Notes: a model not told the origin generated them from the sequence alone. Shown: positions 44,770 through 54,696, counted from the stretch's first letter. The stretch: 64,000 bases of DNA from Albibacterium profundi (GCF_042159835.1 NZ_JBBVGT010000002.1:1674001-1738000), one strand, 5' to 3'. A program made the numbers and translations.

Positions 44770-46464
44770 TTAGCGTTCATCTTTTGTGATTACTTGCTGA
44801 AACAAAGAAATCACAAAACAAAAGAAAAATACAGCTATTGCTCCGATAACATTCAGCCATAGAAAGGAAATAAGGTCTAAATTATAAATCAGGATAATAC
44901 TGAGCTCCGCAAGGATGGCGGATATGAACATATTAGAGCCATTGATCTTTTTGTAGTAGAAGGCTACTAAGAAGATTCCAAGAATGGGGCCATAGAAGAG
45001 AGAGCCTAATATATTCACTGCCTCAATGAGGGAGCCCATTTGGGTGGCAAACATAGCGACTCCAATAGAAAATATAGCCCAGAACAACGTGTGGAGACGA
45101 CTATGGAGTAATTGTTTTTTATCGTCATGATCTTTATAGCGAAGCCGCAATTGTATATCCTTATAAGATGACGAGGCTAAAGAATTTAGGGCGGCCGATA
45201 TGGAACCCCAGGAAGCTAAAAAAATGACGGCAAATAAAAGGCCGATCATGCCTTTGGGTAAGGTATTCTGTACGAAATATAGAAAGATGTAATTGGTATC
45301 CGTTTTTTCAATACTGATTCCTGTTTCGTTTATCGTGTCTTCGACTGTGCTATGGAGATCTTTAATCTCGCTTTGGACGGCTTTATATTCGGCTACTGTT
45401 TGGTCTATGTTCGCAGAGTTTGCATCTCGTTCTTGAAGCAATTGCTTGGAAATCGCGATCTGTTTTTGCTGAAGAGCATTATGTTGTTCGTTAAATTGGT
45501 TAGCTATTTCTGGATGCCGATCTTCTAGGATGTCATATGAACGTTCATTAAAATAAACCGGTGCCGGCTTTAGTGCGAAAAAAGCGAAAAGCAAAGCACC
45601 GATAAGAAGGATACTAAACTGCATCGGTATTTTTACTAAACCGTTCAACAATAAACCAATGCGACCGGTCCGAACATTTTTTGCAGATATATAACGGCCT
45701 ACCTGACTTTGATCGGTGCCGAAATATGAGAGAGCCAAGAAAAAACCACCAATAATACCGCTCCATATATTGTATCGGTCATTTAGATCAAAGTCGGTCG
45801 TGATAACATTTAACTTTCCTGATTTGCCGGCAATGAAGAGTGCATCGTTAAATGTGATTCCTTCGGGCATTTGTTGGATAAGTAGGTAGCCTGCGAATGC
45901 CATGCTTCCTAGGATAATCAGAAACTGAATCTTCTGGGTATGAGCAATGGCTTTCGCCCCGCCTGAATAGGTATATATAAGAAGGAGTCCGCCGGTAAGG
46001 ATATTGGTAATATATATATTCCAGCCCAGAATGGTTGAGAGAATAATACTTGGAGCATATATACTAATCCCCGTAGACAGTCCGCGTGACATGAGAAACA
46101 GGAAAGACGTGAGGATACGTGTCTTTTTGTCGAACCGGCTCTCTAAGTATTCATAGGCTGTGTAAACTTTAAGCCGTTGAAATATAGGTATAAAGGTTAC
46201 TGATATAACAATCATCGCTAAGGGAAGGCCGAAATAATACTGGACGAAACGCATCCCGTCCGTATAAGCCTGTCCCGGTGCGGACAAAAAAGTAATAGCA
46301 CTGGCTTGAGTAGCCATAATTCCAAGTAGAACTACATACCAAGGAAGCTCTTGATTGGCTAATAGATAAGATTTTGCATCCTTTTGTCCACGACCCTTAT
46401 ACATGCCATAGAGCAGGATGAAAACTAGGGTCAAGAAAAGTACTAGCCAGTCGGTTAAGCTCAT
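44770..46464 (-). CDS. Sodium:solute symporter (SSS family)
   Basis: 564 residues from the ATG at 46464; a TTG two codons upstream is possible but the ATG overlaps the preceding stop as ATGA. About 13-14 membrane spans, with the SSS landmarks KSYLLANQELPWYVV, AITFLSAPGQAY, SGGAKAIAHT and SWGSISAALNSLASS. A hydrophilic helical insert (about 305-375) contains Glu/Gln-rich coiled-coil-like sequence. It uses the sodium gradient to import a small solute; in this setting sialic acid or another amino sugar is plausible, since SSS-type sialic acid carriers exist, but the cargo cannot be assigned. It is co-transcribed with the small membrane protein and PIG-L deacetylase. Confidence 0.92.
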   Translation of the reverse strand: MSLTDWLVLFLTLVFILLYGMYKGRGQKDAKSYLLANQELPWYVVLLGIMATQASAITFLSAPGQAYTDGMRFVQYYFGLPLAMIVISVTFIPIFQRLKVYTAYEYLESRFDKKTRILTSFLFLMSRGLSTGISIYAPSIILSTILGWNIYITNILTGGLLLIYTYSGGAKAIAHTQKIQFLIILGSMAFAGYLLIQQMPEGITFNDALFIAGKSGKLNVITTDFDLNDRYNIWSGIIGGFFLALSYFGTDQSQVGRYISAKNVRTGRIGLLLNGLVKIPMQFSILLIGALLFAFFALKPAPVYFNERSYDILEDRHPEIANQFNEQHNALQQKQIAISKQLLQERDANSANIDQTVAEYKAVQSEIKDLHSTVEDTINETGISIEKTDTNYIFLYFVQNTLPKGMIGLLFAVIFLASWGSISAALNSLASSSYKDIQLRLRYKDHDDKKQLLHSRLHTLFWAIFSIGVAMFATQMGSLIEAVNILGSLFYGPILGIFLVAFYYKKINGSNMFISAILAELSIILIYNLDLISFLWLNVIGAIAVFFFCFVISLFQQVITKDER

Positions 46465-46568
46465 TCCCAATATTTAGTAAAAAGATAATATAAAACGATT
46501 TGTATTACTAACGCTGCAATGAGCAATATGTACCAAGTATTCCAGTTGTTCAGTTTTTTATTTTTCAT
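46461..46568 (-). CDS. 35-residue single-span membrane protein
   Basis: A short frame: ATG at 46568-46566, stop TGA at 46463-46461. It starts MKNKKLNNWNTWYILL, has one hydrophobic span (about 12-30) and ends FTKYWE. The basic N-terminus suggests an N-in orientation. It overlaps the last 11 bases of the deacetylase gene, and its TGA overlaps the symporter ATG (ATGA), so all three look translationally coupled. Small single-span subunits accompany some SSS-type symporters (for example the YhdT-PanF type), so an accessory role for the symporter is a reasonable inference. No homologue is recognised. Confidence 0.7.
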   Translation of the reverse strand: MKNKKLNNWNTWYILLIAALVIQIVLYYLFTKYWE

Positions 46569-49029
46569 CTTGGCCAATTGAAAGTAGATTGAAAAATAAC
46601 TTGGATGCCCCACTGTGTCCTATCGGCAGTTGTCTAAAAAAGGATAATGGTGTATAAATAAAGTGACCTTTGCCGTACTGAGCATAAAGCAAGGCCCCTT
46701 TTTGAGGGTCTTCACCTTGATCATGCATTTCCAATAATGGCGTATAAGCCGGATCCCATTCGGATGGAAAGTAAGGTCCCATTTCTTGTATCCATCCTTT
46801 GAAATCATCTTGGTTGATTTTGTTTGGTGTGTTTAAGAGAGCGTTGTTCGGCTCTAAAATCGTGACTTTTGCATTTTCTTCCGCTACGCGATTTCGACTG
46901 ATGGTAAAAGGATAGGGGCCAATATCAGTTGTAGCCATGTCTTGTAAGGTGTTGAATTGCATGACGACAGTTCCGCCATGGAAGACATACTCGTTAAGGA
47001 CGGGCATCCATTGATCCATTCTCTTTTCTACGTTGATTGCACGAATTCCTGTGATAATTGCATCATAATTTTTAAGATTTTCCGCATTTTCGAAATCTGC
47101 CTCAGTCAAAAAGGTGACATCCATGCCCGCTAAGCGTAAAAAGGTCGGTATAAAGTCGCCCGCCCCCTGAATGTATCCGACTTTTTCTATTGTGCTTGAT
47201 AAGTTTCCGTTCATTATCAGTGCGCTCGCCGGTGTAAAGTACTGCAGCGTGGGTATGTGATCGTATTGAACAAGGTGACGGTTCTTTGTGTAGGTTTGAT
47301 TTTCTGTATGGAAGCTTGCCGTAATTGGTTGATTTGGATTCAGGTTTTTAAGGCTTTTGCTTTCAAGTGTAAAGCTTATTGTCGAATCCTGTCCAGCGGC
47401 GAGAGTTACGTTATTAATTGAAGTCAGCTTTTTTGTCCCTTGGCTTACGATCAATTTTCCTGCGTTCTCTTCTCCGCGATTTTCAATGTCCAAGGTTAAG
47501 TCTAAAGATGAATCATTTTTAACAAAATAGATCGGCTGGGTAAAGGTAATGTTGACGGGAGGTATTATTTGTAGCTGTTCAACAATGCCACCTTTGATGG
47601 GGTCCAGCTTTTTATAGGAAAAAGGAACGGATACATGAAACCGTTGCTCGCCAATCCGTAATGTTACCTGTGCATTTAAGTCAGCTTGTTTAAAAGGCAA
47701 GCCGATGAGTTCAGTTGAACTTACGCTGTATTGAGAGTCAGTTTTCGGTTCGTTGCTCAACCAATAGGGCTCTGTTGGTTTGGCATCAAATGGTATCCTT
47801 AAGTCGAAACTAAAATCGATGACTGAATCAATGGGTAATTCTCGTTGAGGCTCAAGTTCTTCAGTTAGTACTGTTATTTTTTCTACAACAACCGGTGTTG
47901 AGGATCTAGCAATCAGATTCAGATCGAAAGACAGAGCTTCGCCGGGTATTGCTTCATGTCGGTCCGTTACCATTTCAGCCATGAAGCCCGACGCACTTTG
48001 TATGGTATGATCGATAGCGGCTAGTTTGCTTTTTTGGGTAGAGCCTTCTTCTAGCGACTCGATCATGACGCGGATATTTAATAACGCTGGTAGGCTTGAA
48101 CTGGGATTTTTGAAGTCGTATTCATCTAGGACTTTATTTATTGCCTGATCGATATCAGGACGTTCTAAATCACTGAAGGTGAGTGTAATATCATCGAATA
48201 GTGAAGATTGCATTGGTTCGCCATCGACGTGCGAGAAATATTCCGTTCGAACACCCGCAACCGATGGGGTGCCGGCACCTTGGCTCTGATGTTTACTGCG
48301 ACTTACCCCAGCGAGTTCACCATAACCCATGCCTAACAATGGATCGTACTGACCAACTTCTATTTTAAACTGATTCTCGTTGGTCGTGTTTGTGTTACCA
48401 AAACGGAACGTGTTCCATACTAGCCGCTTAGCTTGCCATACTTTTGTATCCTTTAACTGTTCGGGGAATTTACTGGGATCGGCCGCAGCTTTAAAAGCAG
48501 CTTCGGCGATGGTGGCTGAGGCTGAATGCTGTCCATGTCCAGCAGCAGATGTAGGGGGAAAACGGGTAATGATCAAGTCAGGTTGGAATTGACGAATGAT
48601 CCAAACCACATCTTTTGTGACGCTGTCGAGATTCCACTGTGTAAATGTGTCCTCAGAACTCTTAGAATAACCAAAGTCTATGGCTGTACTGAAAAGTTGT
48701 TTGGCGCCATCCACTTTGCGAGCTTCTAGCAGTTCGTAGGTTCGGATAAGGCCTAGGGCAGGACCTTGTTCGCTCCCTAATAGGTTCTGTCCCCCGTCGC
48801 CTCGTGTCAACGACAAATAGGCGGTTTCAACATTTTTTTCATTGACGAGCCAAGATAGTAGCCCCGTATTTTCATCATCAGGGTGGGCTGCTAGATATAG
48901 AACGCGTGGAAGGTTTTTTAGCATTTTTATTTCTTTGTAGATTGCTCCAGCGGGCTTTGGTCGGACTTGTTGGGAAAAAACAAAGGTGTACGAGCAAATG
49001 AAAAAGAATACGAATAAGGTTCTTATCAT
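46558..49029 (-). CDS. Exported PIG-L family deacetylase with C-terminal amidotransferase-like domain
   Basis: 823 residues. Signal peptide (hydrophobic 5-18, ending VFSQ). The PIG-L/LmbE domain (about 40-290) has the zinc motif AAHPDDEN (H49, D51, D52) and the later HGQHSAS. A beta-rich middle (about 340-600) follows, and the end (about 610-820) resembles a class I glutamine-amidotransferase/ThuA-like fold (GAGDFIPTFLRLAGMDVTF, YDAIITGIRAIN). Members remove N-acetyl groups from sugars. Here it may deacetylate an amino sugar in the periplasm before uptake by the co-encoded symporter. It is divergent from the GntR gene, with a degenerate palindrome between them. Confidence 0.88.
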   Translation of the reverse strand: MIRTLFVFFFICSYTFVFSQQVRPKPAGAIYKEIKMLKNLPRVLYLAAHPDDENTGLLSWLVNEKNVETAYLSLTRGDGGQNLLGSEQGPALGLIRTYELLEARKVDGAKQLFSTAIDFGYSKSSEDTFTQWNLDSVTKDVVWIIRQFQPDLIITRFPPTSAAGHGQHSASATIAEAAFKAAADPSKFPEQLKDTKVWQAKRLVWNTFRFGNTNTTNENQFKIEVGQYDPLLGMGYGELAGVSRSKHQSQGAGTPSVAGVRTEYFSHVDGEPMQSSLFDDITLTFSDLERPDIDQAINKVLDEYDFKNPSSSLPALLNIRVMIESLEEGSTQKSKLAAIDHTIQSASGFMAEMVTDRHEAIPGEALSFDLNLIARSSTPVVVEKITVLTEELEPQRELPIDSVIDFSFDLRIPFDAKPTEPYWLSNEPKTDSQYSVSSTELIGLPFKQADLNAQVTLRIGEQRFHVSVPFSYKKLDPIKGGIVEQLQIIPPVNITFTQPIYFVKNDSSLDLTLDIENRGEENAGKLIVSQGTKKLTSINNVTLAAGQDSTISFTLESKSLKNLNPNQPITASFHTENQTYTKNRHLVQYDHIPTLQYFTPASALIMNGNLSSTIEKVGYIQGAGDFIPTFLRLAGMDVTFLTEADFENAENLKNYDAIITGIRAINVEKRMDQWMPVLNEYVFHGGTVVMQFNTLQDMATTDIGPYPFTISRNRVAEENAKVTILEPNNALLNTPNKINQDDFKGWIQEMGPYFPSEWDPAYTPLLEMHDQGEDPQKGALLYAQYGKGHFIYTPLSFFRQLPIGHSGASKLFFNLLSIGQDEK

Positions 49030-49137
49030 CGAGGTTCATTTAGTTTGTTATAAAAATAGCAAATCCAGTAAGAAATCAGTAAGAGTGAGCGTATTTGTTA
49101 CCTATATTGTATATTTATATTTATAAACTTCAAAATA

Positions 49138-49152
49138 TTTTGTCCTACATAT
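49138..49152. promoter_or_regulatory. Degenerate palindrome between deacetylase and GntR gene
   Basis: TTTTGTCCTACATAT matches ATATGTTCTACATAT (the reverse complement of the operon A site) at 12 of 15 positions, with one perfect half-site. It lies 109 bases before the deacetylase ATG and 52 before the regulator ATG, where it could give autoregulation or control of both units. Confidence 0.4.
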
Positions 49153-49203
49153 GAACAAGATTGATTAAGATTAATATATTTGAACCTAAATTTTGAGAGT
49201 AAA

Positions 49204-49896
49204 ATGAGTATTACCGGATTAACAAAAGATCTTCAAAAAATCAGTACACCAACGATGGCTGATATTGTAGAGGTCAGACTTATTGACTTTTTGAAGAAGA
49301 AAGCTTTTAAAGCAGGAGATGCTTTGCCAAAGGAAATGGAAATGGCAGAGGCTTTAGGTGTGAGTAGAAACGTTGTTAGAGAAGGTCTCAGTAGGTTAAA
49401 GATGCTTGGTCTTATTGAGTCTAGAAAAAAAAGAGGGATGGTTTTTGTCAATCCAGATATATTGGGGTCTTTCGAAAAGATCTTAGATCCCTTAATTATT
49501 GACGCTGCAACTATCAAAGATATATTCGAATTACGCTTGGTGTTAGAAATGGGGCTGGGTAAATTACTTTTTAGAAATAAGACGGATAAGAATATTGCCG
49601 AACTTGAGAAGATTGCCAAAACCCAAAACTTAGAGGACGATTCTTTCCGAATTAAGCATGAAATTGACTTTCACGGAAAGCTTTATGAGATTACCGCTAA
49701 CGATACGCTAAAACGTTTCCAGAAAATGCTACTGCCAATTTTTGGTTATGTTACTTCGAAAGAGGAGAAGCCGACACGGGGAAAGACAAGTCACCTAGAT
49801 TTGGTGGAAATTTTGAAAAATGGAACTCTTGAAGAGTTTAACAAAGGAATGGAAGAGCATTTGCAACCACATTTTGATCGGTTAAATGACTTTTAA
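49204..49896 (+). CDS. FadR-type GntR-family transcriptional regulator, candidate regulator of the sialic acid genes
   Basis: 230 residues from the ATG at 49204, preceded by GAGAG; a TTG at 49180 would add 8 residues but overlaps a TATATTTG promoter-like box. The N-terminal winged helix (about 15-85) includes DALPKEMEMAEALGVSRNVVREGLSRL and a basic wing ESRKKRG. The C-terminal all-helical FCD domain (about 95-225) has metal/ligand residues of the type HEIDFHGKLYEI. NanR-type regulators of this class sense sialic acid or a derivative. Its position between operon B and the deacetylase unit, and the palindromes, point to local control. Confidence 0.9.
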   Translation: MSITGLTKDLQKISTPTMADIVEVRLIDFLKKKAFKAGDALPKEMEMAEALGVSRNVVREGLSRLKMLGLIESRKKRGMVFVNPDILGSFEKILDPLIIDAATIKDIFELRLVLEMGLGKLLFRNKTDKNIAELEKIAKTQNLEDDSFRIKHEIDFHGKLYEITANDTLKRFQKMLLPIFGYVTSKEEKPTRGKTSHLDLVEILKNGTLEEFNKGMEEHLQPHFDRLNDF

Positions 49897-49960
49897 CTGA
49901 GTCAACACCGCATCTAACAAAAGATTTATAGCCGAAGTAAGTAAAAAAGTTGTTATGTAG

Positions 49961-49991
49961 TTGAGAATACTAATTCATAATTTATATATTG
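49961..49991 (+). promoter_or_regulatory. Candidate promoter of operon B
   Basis: TTG at 49961-49963, about 19-20 bases, then TATATATTG at 49983-49991 (imperfect -7). The palindrome starts 4 bases later, the same geometry as at operons A and C. Confidence 0.45.
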
Positions 49992-49994
49992 TCG

Positions 49995-50009
49995 ATATGT
50001 TCTACATAA
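49995..50009. promoter_or_regulatory. Palindromic operator of operon B
   Basis: ATATGTTCTACATAA, the reverse complement of the operon A and C palindrome with one mismatch at the last base. It sits just after the -7-like box and 33 bases before the SusC ATG. Confidence 0.6.
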
Positions 50010-50042
50010 GGACAGAGCTAACAATTAAAATTTATCTTAATT

Positions 50043-53000
50043 ATGAAAGTGTTTCTCTTATTTTTTGTAATTGCCGGATGGGTAGTATTGCCCAATCAGG
50101 AAGCATGGGCGCAGGATCGGACGGTTTCTGGTCAAGTCGTTAGCAGTGACGGGCTTCCATTAGAAGCGGTGACCGTCTCAAGAAAGACGGTTGCTAGTCA
50201 AGCTGTTACCAATAGCGAAGGACGGTATCAGATTACGATTCCTCTGAATGATACGGTTCTGGTTTTTTCCGCTATCGGATATGAAACTCTTGAATTCACT
50301 ATTCCGTCATCAAACGAATTGAATGTTACCTTGGTTCCCGCCGAACAGAACCTGGATGAGGTTGTGGTTGTCGGTTACGGTACACAGTCGCGACGTACAA
50401 TAACCTCAGCTATCACAAAAATCAGTGGCGAGACATTGCAAGACATACCAATTAGTACTGTTGGGGAAGGGTTGAAGGGGAAGGTGGCCGGTGCCCGGGT
50501 CTACCAATCGAATAGCACTCCCGGAGCTGATGCTGTTTTTAGAATTCGCGGTGGGTCGTCGATTAACAAATCAAACGACCCATTGGTGCTGGTCGATGGA
50601 GTTGAAAGAGCGTTTTCGGGAATTAATCCGAATGATGTAGAGTCAATCGAAGTATTAAAGGATGCTGCATCGACCGCTATCTATGGTTCACGCGCATCAA
50701 ATGGGGTTGTGCTGATTACAACTAAGAAAGGTTCAGCTTCGCAAGCACCTCGTATTACCTTTGATGCAAACGTGGCATATCAGGAGGCTGAATCGTTGAT
50801 AGATTTCATGAATGCCAGAGATTATATCAATACCGTTCGTCCGGCGGTTGCACAAAGCCCGAATCCACAATACAACAGCGCCTCCGGTTATTCGGCTAGT
50901 TCCGGTAATGATGAGAACTCTCTTTATTCTACACGTTATCTGAGGGATGGTGAAACTGTGCCAGCTGGATATTATTCAATGCCCGACCCGTTGGACCCGA
51001 CTAAAACCTTGATTTATCAGGATAATGATTATCAGTCGCTGTTGTATCGTGATGTGTTGTGGCAGAACTATTATCTTGGTGTCGATGGTGGAAGTGAGTT
51101 TGTAACCTACTCCGCCAGTGGAGGATATACTGAAGATGAAGGAGTGGCTTTAGGTACAGGGTATACACGATATAGCGCCCGAGGCAGAACTGATGTGAAA
51201 GTCAGTGACCGGTTGACGCTTAATACTGCATTTGACTTTTCAAATTCACTTTCGAGCGCTTTCGAAAATCAAATGAATGTAATTGCAAGGGGATTAGCAA
51301 CGCCGCCCACGCAGAAAATTTATTATGAAAATGGGAGACCAACACCAGGCTATAATTCATCATCGCCCAACCCAGTGTGGTGGGATTATACCCGTGACCT
51401 CGCAAACAAAGACAAGCGATTAGCATTAATAGGTGGTTTAGATTATCGTATCTTGGATCAACTGAAGGCCAATGTTCAGTTTTCAAATTATACCCATGTG
51501 GCGCAGTTTGACTATTTTGAGAAAGCACATGAGTTTAGCGGCTTGAGGACAACGAAAGCTGAATTTGGTGAATTGGAACGATCAAAGCTCGACGGGTATT
51601 TGTCTTATAATGACACCTTTAACGATCTCCATTCGCTGTCGGGGATGCTAGGATATTCTTATCAGGTAACGAATAATAAAGGGTTTTCGGCAAGTGTCAC
51701 GGGTGCGAGTTCAGATAGAGTGCCAACACTTACAGCAGGACCGAACAAAACTGGGGCAGACAGTAATTTTGATGAAGAAGTGTTAATAGGCTATTTCGGT
51801 CGTTTATCCTATGATTATTTGAAGAAATACCTGTTAATGGCTACTTTTCGTTATGATGGTTCTTCATTGTTTGCTGTGGATAACCGGTGGGGTTTTTTCC
51901 CGGGAGTATCTGCAGGATGGATCATATCTGATGAAAACTTTATGTCGGATATTAATGTAGTCGATCATTTGAAATTACGTGCTAGCTACGGTCAAACGGG
52001 TAATAACGGGATAGGCTTGTATGATGCATTGGGTCGTTATGCAACCGATGCAAGGTATAATGAGGCAGCAGGGATTATTCCGACAATTATGCCTAACAAC
52101 GCCCTGACATGGGAAACGTCAACGCAATTAGATGCGGGTTTTGACCTTAATATGCTAAATAACCGAATTTCAATCAGTGCAGATTATTTTAACAAAATAA
52201 CCGAAGATTTACTTTTTCAAAAGGAACTGCCGAATACAGCGGGTTTTGGTAGTGTTCAGACGAATATAGGAAAAGTGAAGTTCCATGGCTTTGATCTGGA
52301 ATTGTCATCACGGAACATTAGTACCGACAATTTCTCTTGGGATTCTAAATTAACTTGGAGTTTTGTCAAGAATGAGGTTTTGGAGTTGCCCGATAATGGT
52401 CGGGACAAAAATAGAATCGGAGGTATTACACTCGCAGATGGAACCGCCTTTGGGGGCACTGCTGAAGGTGAGTCGCTTTACAGATATTATGGCTACGTGG
52501 TCGAGCGAATTCTTCAGAATGAAACTGAGGCTGCCAATGCACGGTATGATGAACGTGCTCGGGGTTGGAACCCAGCTGATGGACAAAGCATTAGAGGTAG
52601 AAAATTGCCCGGAGACTATGAATGGGTGGATCGTGACGGTGATGGTGTGATTACCAATAATGATCAGTTTGAGCTGGGCGTCACTGTTCCGCATACCACC
52701 GGAGGGTTAAACAATGCGTTCTCTTACAAAAATTTTAGCTTAAATATCTTTGTAGACTGGGCTTTAGGACACTCGATAAACCATAATGCTTATATGCGGT
52801 ATTTTATGAACACATTCGCCAATAACTATACGCTGGTTGATGAAGTTAAAAATACATGGAAGCAAGAAGGTGATAATACGAAATATGCTCGGTTTACAGC
52901 AAACGACCCAGATGCAGGAAATTCGAATTTCTCAAGAACTTCTGATGTCTTTAATTATAAAGGGGACTATCTGGCAATAAGGGAAGTTACGATACAATAT

Positions 53001-53201
53001 CGTGTACCGGAGCAGGTGTTTAGTCGTGTAGGAATTAAAGGCTTAACAATTACATTATCTGGAAATAACTTGCATTACTTCTCAGCGGTTAGTGGCAAAG
53101 GGATATCACCTGAAATAGGGGCTGCCACAACATACAATGCCAGATATTATAATTATCCTCCGATCAGACGATTCTCATTTGGAGCTAAAATTACATTATA
53201 A
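50043..53201 (+). CDS. SusC/RagA-family TonB-linked outer-membrane transporter (operon B)
   Basis: 1052 residues. Signal peptide (hydrophobic 3-18, ending AWAQ), carboxypeptidase-regulatory-like domain (about 26-105: VSGQVVSSDGLPLEAVTV), TonB box LDEVVVVGYGTQ, plug domain with RIRGGSSINKS, VLVDGVERAF and GSRASNGVVLITTKKG, and a barrel ending FGAKITL. It should import glycans bound by the SusD encoded 12 bases on. As the first gene of the SusCD-sialidase-sulfatase operon under the palindrome, it is the strongest candidate here for a sialoglycan importer. Confidence 0.96.
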   Translation: MKVFLLFFVIAGWVVLPNQEAWAQDRTVSGQVVSSDGLPLEAVTVSRKTVASQAVTNSEGRYQITIPLNDTVLVFSAIGYETLEFTIPSSNELNVTLVPAEQNLDEVVVVGYGTQSRRTITSAITKISGETLQDIPISTVGEGLKGKVAGARVYQSNSTPGADAVFRIRGGSSINKSNDPLVLVDGVERAFSGINPNDVESIEVLKDAASTAIYGSRASNGVVLITTKKGSASQAPRITFDANVAYQEAESLIDFMNARDYINTVRPAVAQSPNPQYNSASGYSASSGNDENSLYSTRYLRDGETVPAGYYSMPDPLDPTKTLIYQDNDYQSLLYRDVLWQNYYLGVDGGSEFVTYSASGGYTEDEGVALGTGYTRYSARGRTDVKVSDRLTLNTAFDFSNSLSSAFENQMNVIARGLATPPTQKIYYENGRPTPGYNSSSPNPVWWDYTRDLANKDKRLALIGGLDYRILDQLKANVQFSNYTHVAQFDYFEKAHEFSGLRTTKAEFGELERSKLDGYLSYNDTFNDLHSLSGMLGYSYQVTNNKGFSASVTGASSDRVPTLTAGPNKTGADSNFDEEVLIGYFGRLSYDYLKKYLLMATFRYDGSSLFAVDNRWGFFPGVSAGWIISDENFMSDINVVDHLKLRASYGQTGNNGIGLYDALGRYATDARYNEAAGIIPTIMPNNALTWETSTQLDAGFDLNMLNNRISISADYFNKITEDLLFQKELPNTAGFGSVQTNIGKVKFHGFDLELSSRNISTDNFSWDSKLTWSFVKNEVLELPDNGRDKNRIGGITLADGTAFGGTAEGESLYRYYGYVVERILQNETEAANARYDERARGWNPADGQSIRGRKLPGDYEWVDRDGDGVITNNDQFELGVTVPHTTGGLNNAFSYKNFSLNIFVDWALGHSINHNAYMRYFMNTFANNYTLVDEVKNTWKQEGDNTKYARFTANDPDAGNSNFSRTSDVFNYKGDYLAIREVTIQYRVPEQVFSRVGIKGLTITLSGNNLHYFSAVSGKGISPEIGAATTYNARYYNYPPIRRFSFGAKITL

Positions 53202-53213
53202 AGACCTTGAATT

Positions 53214-54668
53214 ATGAAAAATAGAATAAGTATCGTTATCTGTATGATCATTGGTTTGTTTGCATTTCAAGCCTGCCATGATAAATTAAATGTAGACTCA
53301 AAGAGTGCAATTACGGCCAATTCGATGTGGGAAAGTGAGGGCGACGCTATTGCCGCAATGTATGGGATGTATAATAGAATGCGTACAACCTTTAATAGCA
53401 CGTATGCGTTTTGGGGCGAATATCGTTCGGGGCTTTGGGGGCCGGGTTTGGCAACCAATGCCACCTATAGCGATGTGTTTACTAACGAATTGACGAGCTC
53501 GCATACGCATGCAAACTGGCAAAATTTGTATACGACAATTAATAATAGCAATTTAATATTAAAGTATACTCCTGGAATCCAATTTACAAATGACGCTGAG
53601 AAAAATAAAGTGTTAGCCAATGCTCATTTTGTTCGTGCTTTTTGCTATTACTGGATCGGCAGGATATGGGGTGACGCGCCTATATTATTGAATGGGTTCG
53701 AGTCCGGAGAGCAAGAAGACTTATATCCTTCACGTGAGCCCGCTGATCAGGTTTTTGCGCAGGTGGCTGCGGACCTGGAAGCAGCCTATTCATTAATGCC
53801 AGAAAATGTTACGGATAGAAATATGGCATCGCGGGCAGCGATTAATCTACTGCGTGCTGATTATTTTCTATGGATGGCCAAGGTTAGAGATGGTGGAAGT
53901 TCGGCTTTGAATTCTGCGAAAACAGCTGTCGATGAAGTTATAAATGATGGTAATTATGTATTGCTGACGGACTTCAGGGACGTGTTTGAATCGAAATTAA
54001 ATCAGGAGGTTGTATTTGCCTGGAGTTTTCTAATGGATGAACATACGGGGGGGTATCCAGCAGACTTTTTAGTTCCGCTCCAGTATGTATCCTCTCAATA
54101 TGTTGAGAATCCTATTAAAGTAGGATCACATCAACAATGGATATTTCTGACGGACGAGTATATGAATTTTCTGTCCAACGATGATCGGGACAAACGGAGC
54201 GGTGTGAGTTTCGAAACGTTTTTTGATGAGCAGAAGAACTCCACCTTTCATTGGATTAATAAGTTTTCAGGCACATGGGAAAATTCTACCCGGGTTTTTG
54301 ATTCGGATATCATCGTTTACCGCTATGCAGATGCCTTATTGCTGAGCGCAGAGGTGGAAAATGAACTAGGGAACACTCAGCTTGCGGTTAGTCGTCTAAA
54401 CGAGCTTGCTAAACGTGCTTATGGAGTCGATAATTTTTATTCATCGACATTGTCCAAAATTGATCTGGACAAAAAGATTATCGATGAGCGAATGAAAGAA
54501 TTTGTTGCCGAAGGTAAAATCTGGTGGGATTTTATTAGATTCGGAGTGGTATTCGAAAAGGTTCCGACCTTGGTTGGTCGCTCTGGTGAGCAGAATGTTC
54601 TGTTTTGGCCGGTTCACAATTCTTCAATCAATACCAATCCAAATATTATACAGACACCCGGACTTTAA
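53214..54668 (+). CDS. SusD/RagB-family glycan-binding lipoprotein (operon B)
   Basis: 484 residues, lipoprotein signal (AFQAC, C21) then HDKLNVDSKSAITANSMW. SusD blocks: NKVLANAHFVRAFCYYWIGRIWGDAP near 124-149 and the C-terminal DERMKEFVAEGKIWWDFIRFG near 423-443, ending FWPVHNSSINTNPNIIQTPG as is usual for the family. It caps its SusC partner and binds the incoming glycan. The sialidase ATG lies 28 bases after its stop. Confidence 0.96.
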   Translation: MKNRISIVICMIIGLFAFQACHDKLNVDSKSAITANSMWESEGDAIAAMYGMYNRMRTTFNSTYAFWGEYRSGLWGPGLATNATYSDVFTNELTSSHTHANWQNLYTTINNSNLILKYTPGIQFTNDAEKNKVLANAHFVRAFCYYWIGRIWGDAPILLNGFESGEQEDLYPSREPADQVFAQVAADLEAAYSLMPENVTDRNMASRAAINLLRADYFLWMAKVRDGGSSALNSAKTAVDEVINDGNYVLLTDFRDVFESKLNQEVVFAWSFLMDEHTGGYPADFLVPLQYVSSQYVENPIKVGSHQQWIFLTDEYMNFLSNDDRDKRSGVSFETFFDEQKNSTFHWINKFSGTWENSTRVFDSDIIVYRYADALLLSAEVENELGNTQLAVSRLNELAKRAYGVDNFYSSTLSKIDLDKKIIDERMKEFVAEGKIWWDFIRFGVVFEKVPTLVGRSGEQNVLFWPVHNSSINTNPNIIQTPGL

Positions 54669-54696
54669 ATATGATGAATCTCTAAATTTGCTAATA

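Noticed and set aside
49180..49203. TTG start for the GntR regulator
   Set aside because: It overlaps a TATATTTG box, while the ATG at 49204 has a purine-rich site before it.
54502..54696. N-terminal extension of the operon B sialidase
   Set aside because: The extension lies within the susD gene; the ATG at 54697 starts a proper signal peptide.
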